A DNA stretch of 11,350 nt from Campylobacterales bacterium (GCA_016937075.1 JAFGWQ010000111.1:1-11350), one strand, 5' to 3'. Positions 1 through 7,032 are shown, counted from the stretch's first letter. Made by a program: numbers and translations. Notes: generated by a model not told the origin, from the sequence alone.

Positions 1-88
1 ACCGTCTTTAATACTAACACAAAACCAACACCAATATCTATCCTTTTTGGGTGATTGATATGGTAAATGAATTATAGGAGGAGATAAG

Positions 89-631
89 ATGAACAGAAGT
101 ATTGTAGGACGACATTTTGAACTAACTGAGCCTATTAAAGCTTATGCAAATAATGCAATTGATAGTTTAGATATATATAATTTAGATATCATTTCGGCGA
201 CTACGCTTGTATCCGGTGAAGAAAAAAATGGCAAAAAAGGATTTATGGTAGAATTTGTCATAAATCTAAAAGACAAAAACAGCGTAGTTATATCACAAAG
301 AGATAAAGATGTTTATGGCGCTATTGATCTAGCTATAGAAAGAGTCAAAAAAACATTGCGAAGACATGCTGATAAAATCAAAAACCATAAAATCATGAGC
401 TTTAAAGATTTGGGTATCGAAGCTGAGGCTGTAAGCGAATTCGATAACATAAGCGAAGAAGAGATAGAAATCGTACCTATGGACTTGGAACTTCATAAAC
501 CTATAGACTTTGATGAGGCTATGCAAGCTCTCAAAGATGAGAAAAAAAGACAATTTATAGTCTTTAATGATACAGACGGCAATCTAAGAGTCATGTATAA
601 ACGAGCCGATGGCAATTTCGGGCTTTATTGA
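89..631 (+). CDS. hpf: Long-form ribosome hibernation promoting factor (HPF/YfiA family)
   Basis: Binds the small ribosomal subunit and, through its C-terminal domain, pairs ribosomes into inactive 100S dimers in starvation or stationary phase (family knowledge). The 180 residues match the long form. An N-terminal S30AE-type domain covers about 1-100, with a basic helix near residues 85-100 (VKKTLRRHADKIKNHK). An acidic linker spans about 107-127, and a C-terminal dimerisation domain about 128-180 carries the typical KPIDFDEAMQAL start and a YKRADGNFGLY end. The ATG is well fixed: a perfect AGGAGG at 76-81 lies 7 bases upstream. A hairpin terminator follows 15 bases after the stop. recG converges from the other strand, so this gene looks monocistronic unless it is cotranscribed with something left of the window. 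No clear promoter is visible in the 88 bases upstream. Confidence 0.95.
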   Translation: MNRSIVGRHFELTEPIKAYANNAIDSLDIYNLDIISATTLVSGEEKNGKKGFMVEFVINLKDKNSVVISQRDKDVYGAIDLAIERVKKTLRRHADKIKNHKIMSFKDLGIEAEAVSEFDNISEEEIEIVPMDLELHKPIDFDEAMQALKDEKKRQFIVFNDTDGNLRVMYKRADGNFGLY

Positions 632-646
632 TTATACCCTCTAAAG

Positions 647-678
647 TCTCAGTCGCCACAGTGGTGGCTGAGATTTTT
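647..678 (+). terminator. Intrinsic terminator of hpf
   Basis: A 13-pair stem (647-659 with 661-673) is followed at once by five Ts (674-678). In + strand RNA two of the pairs are G-U wobbles (653/667 and 655/665); the rest are Watson-Crick. The loop would be a single A, so the innermost pairs probably open. Read on the - strand, the same two pairs become A-C mismatches and the stem is followed only by CTTTAG. It should therefore be a good terminator for hpf and a poor one for the convergent recG, whose stop codon is only a few bases away. Confidence 0.85.
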
Positions 679-680
679 AT

Positions 681-2477
681 TTAAAATCTTTTCTTCGCAT
701 TCTCTACTATCTCTTCATCAGTTGCCATATTGAGCCATCTAAATTTTTGACCGCTTTGGATTGTGCCTTCCAATATATCACCGCTATTGCGAAACTGCAA
801 GTCAAGCTTGGCTATCTCAAATCCGCTCATGGTTTTTGCGAATGACTCTAACCTTTCATTGGTTTTGTTATGGCTGTAGAGATAGCACCAGCTTTTAAGC
901 CCTAGTCTACCCACCCTTCCTCTTAGTTGATGGAGTGTTGCAAGCCCTAGCCTCTCTGCTCCAACTACGATAACCATAGTCAATCTAGGCAGTGATATGC
1001 CAACCTCTACAACTGTCGTAGCTAACAGTATATTGCCATGCTCTCTAAAATCCAAAAGCACTTCTTCTTTGTCTCTATCTTTTCCATGAGTTACAAAAAC
1101 GTTATCAAATTTATTTTCCCAAAAACCTCTAGCCTCTTCTAGTGATTGATATGGTATTTGCTCGCTTTGCTCTACAAGCGGATAAATAATAAGTACTTGA
1201 TGATTTACTTGTATCTCTTCTTGAATATGAGATAATAGTGATGTAAAATCCTCTTTTGATATAAGCTTAGTTGTAATATTTTTGGAAAATGGTGTCGTAG
1301 TGATGAGACTAATATCTATAAGTGCCGAATCCATCATAGCTTGCGTGCGAGGTATAGGGGTGGCTGAAAACTGCAGCATATGAGCTTTTGTTTTGCCTCT
1401 TGAAGAAAGTTTTTCAAGTGCATGACGCTGTGCTGTACCAAAACGATGTTGCTCATCGATCATTACAAGGTCGATTTGCGGCATATCATCCTTATAGAGC
1501 AAAGCATGAGTACCGATAATAAAATCGGCCTCGCGATAATCTCCTACCATCTTACCTTGCATTACAAGGGCGATATTCATCTCTTTTGGTAAATATTTTA
1601 TAGCCTCTTCGTATAATTGCAATGCAAGCAATGAAGTTGGAGCCATTAAAACACTGGTTTTAGGCATTGCCATCACCGCTGATGCCAATATCACCATAGT
1701 CTTACCGCTTCCTACGTCACCTACTATCATTCGCTTGGCAGCTTTATTGATATCTGCAAAATCTGATTTTATCTCACTGATAGTTTTTAATTGTTCATTT
1801 GTAAGTGCAAACGGTAGATTTTCAATAAAAACTTTCTCATCTCCATCCAAAGCAACTGTTGCAGGAAAATCTACTCTTTTGCCTTGTAATTTTTTGAAAT
1901 GATTAAAAGCTTCAATGGTTTTGAGTGTATGTATGATGTTTGTTTTGAGATTTTTTTGTTCATATATCTGGCCTAGATCAGTTGGAAAATGCAGCATTAA
2001 AAGAGTATTTGCTTCCCTTGTAGTTAAACCTTCGTTTATGAGTTTTTCATGAAAAATCATAGAAGATATGAGCTCTATCATCTCAGAATTTTTCAATACT
2101 GTTTTATACTTTGGTATTATACAGTTGGGCTTGTTTATCTTTTTTGGCTGCGATAATTGCAAAAAACCTTGATATTCGCTCAATTTACCCTGTATAAAAT
2201 GGGTAGAATTTGGTATAAATGTATTTATATGATATGGTGTCATATGAAAAAAAGTAGCACTTACTTTCCGTCTAAAAGCAGGCAGATCAAATAAAACTTG
2301 GAGTTTGCTGCCATATTTTTTCACACTCTTAACAGATGCTTCAGCAGTTAGCAAATTGCCAAGCATAAGCTCTTTACTCAATGTGGTATCATTATATCCT
2401 GACGGTACCAATAAAGCCAAATCCAACAAACTTGAAATATGAAGTTTATGAAAAAGCTTAGTATGATCGTCTTGCAT
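681..2477 (-). CDS. recG: ATP-dependent DNA helicase RecG, short Campylobacterota form
   Basis: A superfamily 2 translocase that remodels stalled replication forks and branched DNA (R-loops, Holliday junctions). Visible helicase motifs in order: Walker A GDVGSGKT at 253-260, DEQHRFG (motif II) at 341-347, SATPIPRT (motif III) at 371-378, TTVVEVGISLP (motif V) around 487-497, and QLRGRVGR (motif VI) at 517-524. The C-terminal GDILEGTIQSG region matches the RecG-specific segment after the helicase core. An OB-type wedge domain should lie in about 40-110. At 598 residues it is roughly 90 shorter than E. coli RecG, with the shortening at the N-terminus; short forms are usual in this phylum as I recall. 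The ATG is preceded by AAGG six bases upstream. It has its own promoter (TTGACA and GATAAT), so it is probably transcribed apart from the M16 gene, from which a palindromic repeat separates it. Confidence 0.96.
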   Translation of the reverse strand: MQDDHTKLFHKLHISSLLDLALLVPSGYNDTTLSKELMLGNLLTAEASVKSVKKYGSKLQVLFDLPAFRRKVSATFFHMTPYHINTFIPNSTHFIQGKLSEYQGFLQLSQPKKINKPNCIIPKYKTVLKNSEMIELISSMIFHEKLINEGLTTREANTLLMLHFPTDLGQIYEQKNLKTNIIHTLKTIEAFNHFKKLQGKRVDFPATVALDGDEKVFIENLPFALTNEQLKTISEIKSDFADINKAAKRMIVGDVGSGKTMVILASAVMAMPKTSVLMAPTSLLALQLYEEAIKYLPKEMNIALVMQGKMVGDYREADFIIGTHALLYKDDMPQIDLVMIDEQHRFGTAQRHALEKLSSRGKTKAHMLQFSATPIPRTQAMMDSALIDISLITTTPFSKNITTKLISKEDFTSLLSHIQEEIQVNHQVLIIYPLVEQSEQIPYQSLEEARGFWENKFDNVFVTHGKDRDKEEVLLDFREHGNILLATTVVEVGISLPRLTMVIVVGAERLGLATLHQLRGRVGRLGLKSWCYLYSHNKTNERLESFAKTMSGFEIAKLDLQFRNSGDILEGTIQSGQKFRWLNMATDEEIVENAKKRF

Positions 2478-2505
2478 GGTACGCCTTTTTGATAACTAAT
2501 GCTAT

Positions 2506-2533
2506 ATTATCCAAATGGTGCGTAGATTGTCAA
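2506..2533 (-). promoter_or_regulatory. Sigma70-type promoter of recG
   Basis: On the - strand a perfect TTGACA (-35, complement of 2528-2533) is followed after 16 bases by GATAAT (-10, complement of 2506-2511), overlapping TAATAT one register later. Transcription would start near 2499, leaving a leader of about 22 bases before the recG ATG. A strong -35 box is uncommon in this phylum, where many promoters show only a -10. An inverted repeat TGTCA-6-TGACA (2528-2543) overlaps the -35 and could be an operator. Confidence 0.6.
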
Positions 2534-2574
2534 AAATATGACAAAATGAAATGTATGTTTGTGTGTAAGTGTGC

Positions 2575-2644
2575 GTAGGGTGGGCTTACCAGCCCACCAT
2601 GGCCACATACGTTGTTATAACGGTGGGTTAGCAACCCACCCTAC
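2575..2644. repeat. REPIN-like pair of inverted GTAG-tipped REP hairpins
   Basis: The left unit is GTAG at 2575-2578 followed by a hairpin with an 8 bp stem (2579-2586 with 2591-2598) and a 4-base loop. The right unit, read on the - strand, is GTAG (2644-2641) followed by a hairpin with an 8 bp stem (2640-2633 with 2629-2622) and a 3-base loop. The outer ends, GTAGGGTGGG and its exact complement, form a perfect 10 bp inverted repeat. The two stems differ by a compensated change (CT/AG versus TT/AA), so pairing is kept. The spacer holds TGGCCA and GTTATAAC palindromes. A GTAG foot plus hairpin is the arrangement recognised by REP-associated tyrosine transposases (RAYT, IS200/IS605-related); no such gene is in the window. 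The right tip supplies the stop codon of the M16 gene. Confidence 0.8.
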
Positions 2645-3936
2645 TTTTTCGCAACTATCCCAAACGAAAGCTTTGTGATCTCTGGATGAGATGCTATAAA
2701 TTCATTCATCTCCTTCAGTGTTACACCGGCTATTTTCTCATTTTGTTCTTTTGAAAAACCTTGTGGGCGGCCATAATAATAGTCATCAAACGCACGGTTA
2801 AGTCTTTGTGATAATGTCTCGGTACGCAATGCTTCACTGCCGACTAAAAACTCTTTTGCACTTTCTAACTCTTGGTCTGTTATGCCCTTTGCTACAAACT
2901 CACTTATAACCTCTTTTACTATCGCTTTTGCGCTCTCTTCATTTTCGAGCTTTGTTTGCAGATAACCTGTTAAATAGCTAGATACCTTAGTTCGTCGCAA
3001 ACTTGCATATGCACTATATGCCAAACCTCTTTTGACACGTATCTCTTCCATGATGCGACTTCCAAATCCGGCACTTCCAAGAATATACTCCATGACCATA
3101 GCTTTATACTGGTCATTGCTGCTATATGAATAATCAAAAGGTGAGCCAAAATAGATATATGCCTGCTCTGTGTCATTATTGTAAATGTGATTTGTTTTTT
3201 GTTCAACCGAAGCTTTAATGACAGGAAGCGGTTTGCTATCTACTTTTGGCAATAATGATAATATATCCTTGGTTGTATGCTCAGCATCTTTTAGAGATAT
3301 ATCTCCTCCCATTACCACAATTGCATTGTTGTATCCTAGATGCGAATCTATAAACGAACTTATATCTTTCAGGGCAATTGACTTAATACTATCTTCGGTT
3401 CCCTCGTAAGGCCTAGCCAATGGAGTAGATGCAAATAGAGTTTGCCTCAAGAGTACGCCTGCTTGATAGTCAAAATCACTTTTTTTCTGATCAAGCCATC
3501 CTAATTTTTGTCTTTTTATCTTAGCTAGAGCTTCAGTTGTATAATTTGGATCTTTCAGTAAAGCTTTTAAAAGTGTGACCGCATCTTTAAATTCACTTTT
3601 AAGGCTGCTTACAACTATAATAAAATTTTCCCTACTTGCATATGCAGATAGATGGATCGCTTTGTCATCAAGTTTGGTGGCAAAAGCTATACTGCCGTCA
3701 GTGCGTGTTCCTTCACTCAATAATTTGGCGCTCATTTCTGCCAAACCATCATGAGAGGTGCTAAGCTCTCCGCTATTTTGAAACACAAGCTGCAAAGAGA
3801 CGATAGGCAACTGCGAATTTTCTTCAAACACCAAAGGAACTTTTGTTCCTTTGGTATCAATATCGGTAATTGTTATAGCCATAGCCTCTCCTGTAAAAAT
3901 CAAAAATAATAAAGTATAAATTACTCGGCTTATCAA
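2641..3936 (-). CDS. M16B-family peptidase homologue, secreted, zinc motif lost
   Basis: The 431 residues match the two-domain M16B layout (mitochondrial processing peptidase/PqqL-like). A signal peptide with cleavage after AMA (residue 20) predicts a periplasmic location. The zinc site HxxEH should lie in the segment GLAEMSAKLLSEGT (64-77), but its place is taken by EMSAK (67-71), so the protein should not hydrolyse peptides on its own. The C-terminal half keeps the R303/Y307 pair in EEIRVKRGLAYSAY, the feature that a non-catalytic subunit contributes to its partner's active site in heterodimeric M16B enzymes (family knowledge). A catalytic partner would be encoded elsewhere (inference). The start is TTG, overlapping the mqnC stop by four bases (TTGA), with GGAG five bases upstream inside mqnC. 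The TAG stop lies in the tip of the adjoining palindromic repeat. Confidence 0.88.
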   Translation of the reverse strand: MISRVIYTLLFLIFTGEAMAITITDIDTKGTKVPLVFEENSQLPIVSLQLVFQNSGELSTSHDGLAEMSAKLLSEGTRTDGSIAFATKLDDKAIHLSAYASRENFIIVVSSLKSEFKDAVTLLKALLKDPNYTTEALAKIKRQKLGWLDQKKSDFDYQAGVLLRQTLFASTPLARPYEGTEDSIKSIALKDISSFIDSHLGYNNAIVVMGGDISLKDAEHTTKDILSLLPKVDSKPLPVIKASVEQKTNHIYNNDTEQAYIYFGSPFDYSYSSNDQYKAMVMEYILGSAGFGSRIMEEIRVKRGLAYSAYASLRRTKVSSYLTGYLQTKLENEESAKAIVKEVISEFVAKGITDQELESAKEFLVGSEALRTETLSQRLNRAFDDYYYGRPQGFSKEQNEKIAGVTLKEMNEFIASHPEITKLSFGIVAKK

Positions 3937-3945
3937 AACCGCTCC
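3933..3945 (-). promoter_or_regulatory. TTGA stop/start overlap with internal Shine-Dalgarno (mqnC to M16 gene)
   Basis: On the - strand GGAG lies within the last codons of mqnC, five bases before TTG (3936-3934), and the mqnC stop TGA (3935-3933) overlaps that TTG. The signal peptide begins directly at this TTG, with no upstream in-frame ATG needed, so a TTG start with translational coupling fits best. Confidence 0.6.
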
Positions 3946-4982
3946 AAGATCTCGTAAGCTGTATTTCGCTTAGCTGGCTTTTCACCAATGTCTCGAATAA
4001 GCCGTATCATTTCATCTTGATTCATTGCATTCGCAGCTCCTGCAGCTGCTACTACATTTTCTTCCATCATTGTTGAACCAAGATCATTTGCACCATAAAG
4101 CAGCGCCATTTGACCTATATAGCTTCCTTGCGTAACCCATGAACTTTGAATATTTGGCACATTATCAAAAAATAGTCTAGCAACCGCTAAAAGCCTTAGA
4201 TATCGATTGGATGATTGTTTTTCAATGCTAGGAATTTCGGCTTTGAGCTGCGTATGGGAGCTTTGAAATGACCACATAATAAATGCTCTAAAGCCCCCTG
4301 TCTCATCTTGCAATGAACGCACATAATCCCAATGCTCTACGATCTCCCTCGTAGTTTCTACGGTACCGAACATCATCGTTGCCGTTGACTTCAAACCTAC
4401 CTCGTGTGCTTCACGATGCACTTCAAGCCACTTATCTTTATTTAGTTTTTTTGGCGCTATTATATCTCTGACACGATCGCTTAATATCTCAGCTCCGGCT
4501 CCGGGAATTGAACTAAGTCCTTTGGCTTTCAAGCGAAGCAAAACTTCTCTGATACTTAGTCCTGAACGTCTTGCTATGTAATCTATTTCAATAGCCGAAA
4601 AACCGTGTATTGTGATATTTGGATATTTATTGTGTATATGCTCTACTAGATCCTCATACCATTCAATCTCAAGTTTTGGATGGACTCCGCCTTGGAATAG
4701 TATCTGAGTACCGCCTATTGCTATAAGTTCTTCGATCTTTTGGTCTATTTCATCAAAAGATAGTATATATCCGTCTGCCTCTTTTTCATGGCGATAAAAT
4801 GCACAAAACTTACAATCCACCCAACATACATTGGTGTAGTTTATATTTCTATCCACGATAAATGTAGTGATTCCTTGAGGATGAAGCTCTTTTTTGCGCT
4901 CATATGCCATTTGTCCCAAAGTTTTTAGATCACCGGTTTCTATAAGTCTAACAGCCTCATCGATGCTCATTCGATTTAACAT
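3933..4982 (-). CDS. mqnC: Cyclic dehypoxanthinyl futalosine synthase (radical SAM)
   Basis: Catalyses the radical S-adenosylmethionine cyclisation of dehypoxanthine futalosine in the futalosine route to menaquinone, the quinone used for respiration in Campylobacterota. The cluster-binding CX3CX2C motif is C53, C57 and C60 in NVCWVDCKFCAFYR. Other family signatures are GGTQILFQGGVHP (90-102), the SIPGAGAEIL segment (158-167), and ATMMFGTVETTREIVEHW (201-218) with a following LQDETGGF. The 349 residues are the usual length. The NYTNVC and GAGAE signatures favour MqnC over its radical SAM relative MqnE. The ATG lies five bases after the nusB stop with only a weak AGGAAA-like ribosome site inside nusB, so translation is probably coupled. 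A second ATG at codon 5 has no better site. Confidence 0.93.
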   Translation of the reverse strand: MLNRMSIDEAVRLIETGDLKTLGQMAYERKKELHPQGITTFIVDRNINYTNVCWVDCKFCAFYRHEKEADGYILSFDEIDQKIEELIAIGGTQILFQGGVHPKLEIEWYEDLVEHIHNKYPNITIHGFSAIEIDYIARRSGLSIREVLLRLKAKGLSSIPGAGAEILSDRVRDIIAPKKLNKDKWLEVHREAHEVGLKSTATMMFGTVETTREIVEHWDYVRSLQDETGGFRAFIMWSFQSSHTQLKAEIPSIEKQSSNRYLRLLAVARLFFDNVPNIQSSWVTQGSYIGQMALLYGANDLGSTMMEENVVAAAGAANAMNQDEMIRLIRDIGEKPAKRNTAYEILERF

Positions 4983-4987
4983 TAAAT

Positions 4988-5383
4988 CTACTCTTTTCCT
5001 ATAGCATCTAATACGCCGTTAATAAATGACGGTGATTTTTCGTCAGCTAGGTTCTTGGCCAATTCAACAGCTTCGTTGATAATAATAGCCCTATCTGTTC
5101 CGGCTATTAATATCTCATAAGCACCCAATCTCATAATGGCTTTTTCTACTTTTCCGATACTTGACATATCCCAACTAGCTAAATGCTTATCTATCTCTTT
5201 ATCAATTTGAGGCAAATTTGCAATAGTTCCGGCAAAAAGCTCTTTTGAAAAGTCTTTTTGTTTATTTCTTATCTTTTGCTCTTCGAGTATGTCATCAAAA
5301 AAATCGCTTATAGTATCATTGCCTAGATCATATGCATACAATAACCCAATAACCGCACTTCGTGCCTGATGTCTAGTAGCCAT
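4988..5383 (-). CDS. nusB: Transcription antitermination protein NusB
   Basis: Forms a heterodimer with NusE (ribosomal protein S10) on boxA of rRNA leader transcripts and helps build the antitermination complex. The 131 residues are all-helical and of family length. Signatures are RHQARSAVIGLLYAYD near the N-terminus (4-19), the MRLGAYEIL helix (84-92), and the C-terminal INEAVELAKNLADEKSPSFINGVLD (102-126), which is the clearest NusB hallmark. The ATG overlaps the ribH stop by one base (TAATG), indicating translational coupling. Pairing of ribH with nusB is very common across bacteria. Confidence 0.95.
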   Translation of the reverse strand: MATRHQARSAVIGLLYAYDLGNDTISDFFDDILEEQKIRNKQKDFSKELFAGTIANLPQIDKEIDKHLASWDMSSIGKVEKAIMRLGAYEILIAGTDRAIIINEAVELAKNLADEKSPSFINGVLDAIGKE

Positions 5384-5850
5384 TACGCAAGTTCGCTATA
5401 AAGATTGATCATCTCGATGAGACTTACCATTGCCTCGGCACCTTTATTTCCTGCTTTTGTCCCGGCTCGCTCTATTGCTTGTTCTATCGTATCAACTGTA
5501 AGCACACCAAAAGTAGCAGGTTTTCCGTGCTTTAATGTCACACTTGCCACACCTTTTGTGGTTTCGGCAGCTACATAATCAAAATGAGGAGTTGCACCAC
5601 GGATAACGGCTCCTAGGCAACATACGGCATCATACTTGCCGCTGCTTAACGCTTTGTCAAGTGCAAAAGGTATCTCAAATGCTCCAGGTACTAAAATAAG
5701 ATCCAATTTATTTGCATCTCCGCCGTGTCTTGCATAGGCATCTTTTGCCCCGCCCACCAAACTATCTGTGATAAAATGGTTAAATCTTGCATTAATGATA
5801 GCTACTTTTTTGGTAGTATCTACTTGCAGTTTTCCTTCTACTATGTTCAT
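5383..5850 (-). CDS. ribH: 6,7-dimethyl-8-ribityllumazine synthase
   Basis: Condenses 5-amino-6-ribitylaminouracil with 3,4-dihydroxy-2-butanone 4-phosphate to the lumazine precursor of riboflavin, normally as a 60-subunit shell or smaller oligomer. Visible motifs: ARFNHFI (21-27) and PGAFEIP (55-61) for substrate binding; GAVIRGATPHFDYV (80-93), whose H89 is the expected catalytic histidine; and GVLTVDTIEQAIERAG (115-130) with R128 at the phosphate site. Length (155) is normal. The ATG has AGGAAA a few bases upstream. It heads the tight ribH-nusB-mqnC-M16 group; a TATAAA about 20 bases upstream might be a -10 but is unconvincing. No FMN riboswitch is seen in its leader. Confidence 0.96.
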   Translation of the reverse strand: MNIVEGKLQVDTTKKVAIINARFNHFITDSLVGGAKDAYARHGGDANKLDLILVPGAFEIPFALDKALSSGKYDAVCCLGAVIRGATPHFDYVAAETTKGVASVTLKHGKPATFGVLTVDTIEQAIERAGTKAGNKGAEAMVSLIEMINLYSELA

Positions 5851-5881
5851 CTAATTTCCTTTATTTTTATAAATTAATCAA

Positions 5882-5950
5882 GTCATTGCGAGAAATGAAA
5901 TGACAAAGCAATCCATAAAGAGCAGATCTTCGCACTTCTTTTGCGATGAC
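5882..5950. repeat. Decayed palindromic repeat of the GTCATTGCGAG...GCAATCC type
   Basis: The left half starts with GTCATTGCGAG (5882-5892) and runs 15 bases to GCAATCC (5908-5914), with an internal GTCATT/AATGAC hairpin (5882-5887 with 5899-5904). From memory this has the spacing of a repeat common in many bacterial genomes, with differences that look mainly like C-to-T and G-to-A changes. The right end, TTGCGATGAC (5941-5950), is a degraded inverted copy, and CTTCG and CACTTC before it also fit the inverted consensus with short deletions. It lies between kdsA and ribH and differs in sequence from the repeat beside the M16 gene. Confidence 0.6.
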
Positions 5951-6001
5951 AAATTTACCGCTCTGTTAATTGCTACTTTGCGGATAAAACAACTCATAAT
6001 A

Positions 6002-6802
6002 TTATTCTACTATCGCCCTGATAGCATCTATTTGCTCTATTAACGTTGCCAAATTGTCTAATTGTATCATATTTGGCCCATCACTTAGGGCAATACTAGG
6101 ATCAAAATGCGTTTCAAAGAAAAATCCATCCACACCCACTGCCGCAGCGGCACGGCTAAGATATGGCACAAATGAACTATCCCCTCCGCTGCTGCTATCT
6201 CCGCTGGCAGGCATTTGTACTGAATGTGTTGCATCAAAAATTACAGGTGCAAACTCTCTCATAATAGGAAGACCTCTCATGTCGACCACTAAGTTTCCAT
6301 ATCCAAACGTACTGCCTCTTTCGCACAGCCATACTCCATATTTTTGTGCTGCTTCATAATTTGGCTTACCGTCATATCCTCTGGTTTTTAGCACTTTACC
6401 TACAGAATGAGCCATAGCCGCAGGAGCAAGAAATTGCCCTTTTTTAATATTTACAACAGCATTGGTCTTTGCCGCAGCTACCAATAAATCAGTCTGACGG
6501 CATAAAAATGCAGGAATCTGCAACACATCCGCAACGTCAGCTACGCTTTTTGGCTGCGATGCATCATGTACATCGGTAAGTATCTTGTAACCAAATGTAT
6601 CTTTAACCTCTTGCAATAAGCGTAATCCTTCATCAAGCCCTGGTCCTCTAAAACTATCTATACTTGTGCGGTTTGCCTTATCAAAACTGGCTTTAAAATA
6701 AAAATCTTTAGTGCAATCTTCGTGATAAACTTGCAAAGCCTCAGCTATTCGCATGACATTTTCTCTATTTTCTAGCACGCATGGACCGGCTATTAATATC
6801 AT
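6002..6802 (-). CDS. kdsA: 3-deoxy-D-manno-octulosonate 8-phosphate synthase, metal-dependent class
   Basis: Condenses phosphoenolpyruvate with arabinose 5-phosphate to Kdo 8-phosphate, the precursor of the inner-core sugar of LPS, in the cytoplasm. The protein starts with the typical MILIAGPCVLEN. Cys at position 8, where metal-free enzymes such as that of E. coli have Asn, marks the metal-dependent class. The other expected ligands are present: H193 (FDATHSVQ), E230 (FFFETH) and D241 (ALSDGPN). KANRTSIDSFRGPG (42-55) and the CERGSTFGYGNLVVDMRGL block (160-178) are further hallmarks. Length is 266. Two stretches look longer than in E. coli, near 141-155 and 197-209, as I recall for other members of this phylum. 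AAGGAGA lies about eight bases upstream of the ATG. Confidence 0.96.
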   Translation of the reverse strand: MILIAGPCVLENRENVMRIAEALQVYHEDCTKDFYFKASFDKANRTSIDSFRGPGLDEGLRLLQEVKDTFGYKILTDVHDASQPKSVADVADVLQIPAFLCRQTDLLVAAAKTNAVVNIKKGQFLAPAAMAHSVGKVLKTRGYDGKPNYEAAQKYGVWLCERGSTFGYGNLVVDMRGLPIMREFAPVIFDATHSVQMPASGDSSSGGDSSFVPYLSRAAAAVGVDGFFFETHFDPSIALSDGPNMIQLDNLATLIEQIDAIRAIVE

Positions 6803-6832
6803 AGCAATCTCTCCTTGAATATAATTATCACG

Positions 6833-6838
6833 ATTATA
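6833..6838 (-). promoter_or_regulatory. -10 box of the kdsA promoter
   Basis: On the - strand a perfect TATAAT, preceded by TTGG, ends 30 bases before the kdsA ATG; with an AAGGAGA ribosome site in the leader, transcription would begin about 24 bases upstream of the start. There is no recognisable -35, and the upstream DNA is A/T-rich, as is usual for Campylobacterota vegetative promoters. It may also serve ribH and the genes behind it. Confidence 0.6.
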
Positions 6839-7032
6839 CCAAAAACATCTCTACTATCTCTTAAAATTTTAGTCATATTAGCCTTAAGCGTCTTTCCTTC
6901 AACAATCGATAATACCCATTACTAGGCACCTACTCATATCTTGATTAAAATATGATAACATATGTTCAATTTTTTATTTAATATTTTTCATTAATTAATG
7001 TCAATTTAACACTTTTTAATTATCATTTTATA

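Noticed and set aside
1..58. Two open + strand frames ending at TGA codons at about 52-54 and 56-58 that could be the tail of an upstream gene
   Set aside because: Both are under 20 codons within the window, and neither tail is recognisable, so no product or frame can be chosen.
56..64. TGA-TATGGT as a possible extended -10 for hpf
   Set aside because: Poor match to the consensus in A/T-rich DNA and no -35; not strong enough to annotate.
5851..6001. An FMN riboswitch or separate promoter in front of ribH
   Set aside because: None of the conserved FMN riboswitch segments is present. The interval is mainly the decayed repeat, and the TATAAA near the gene is too weak alone.
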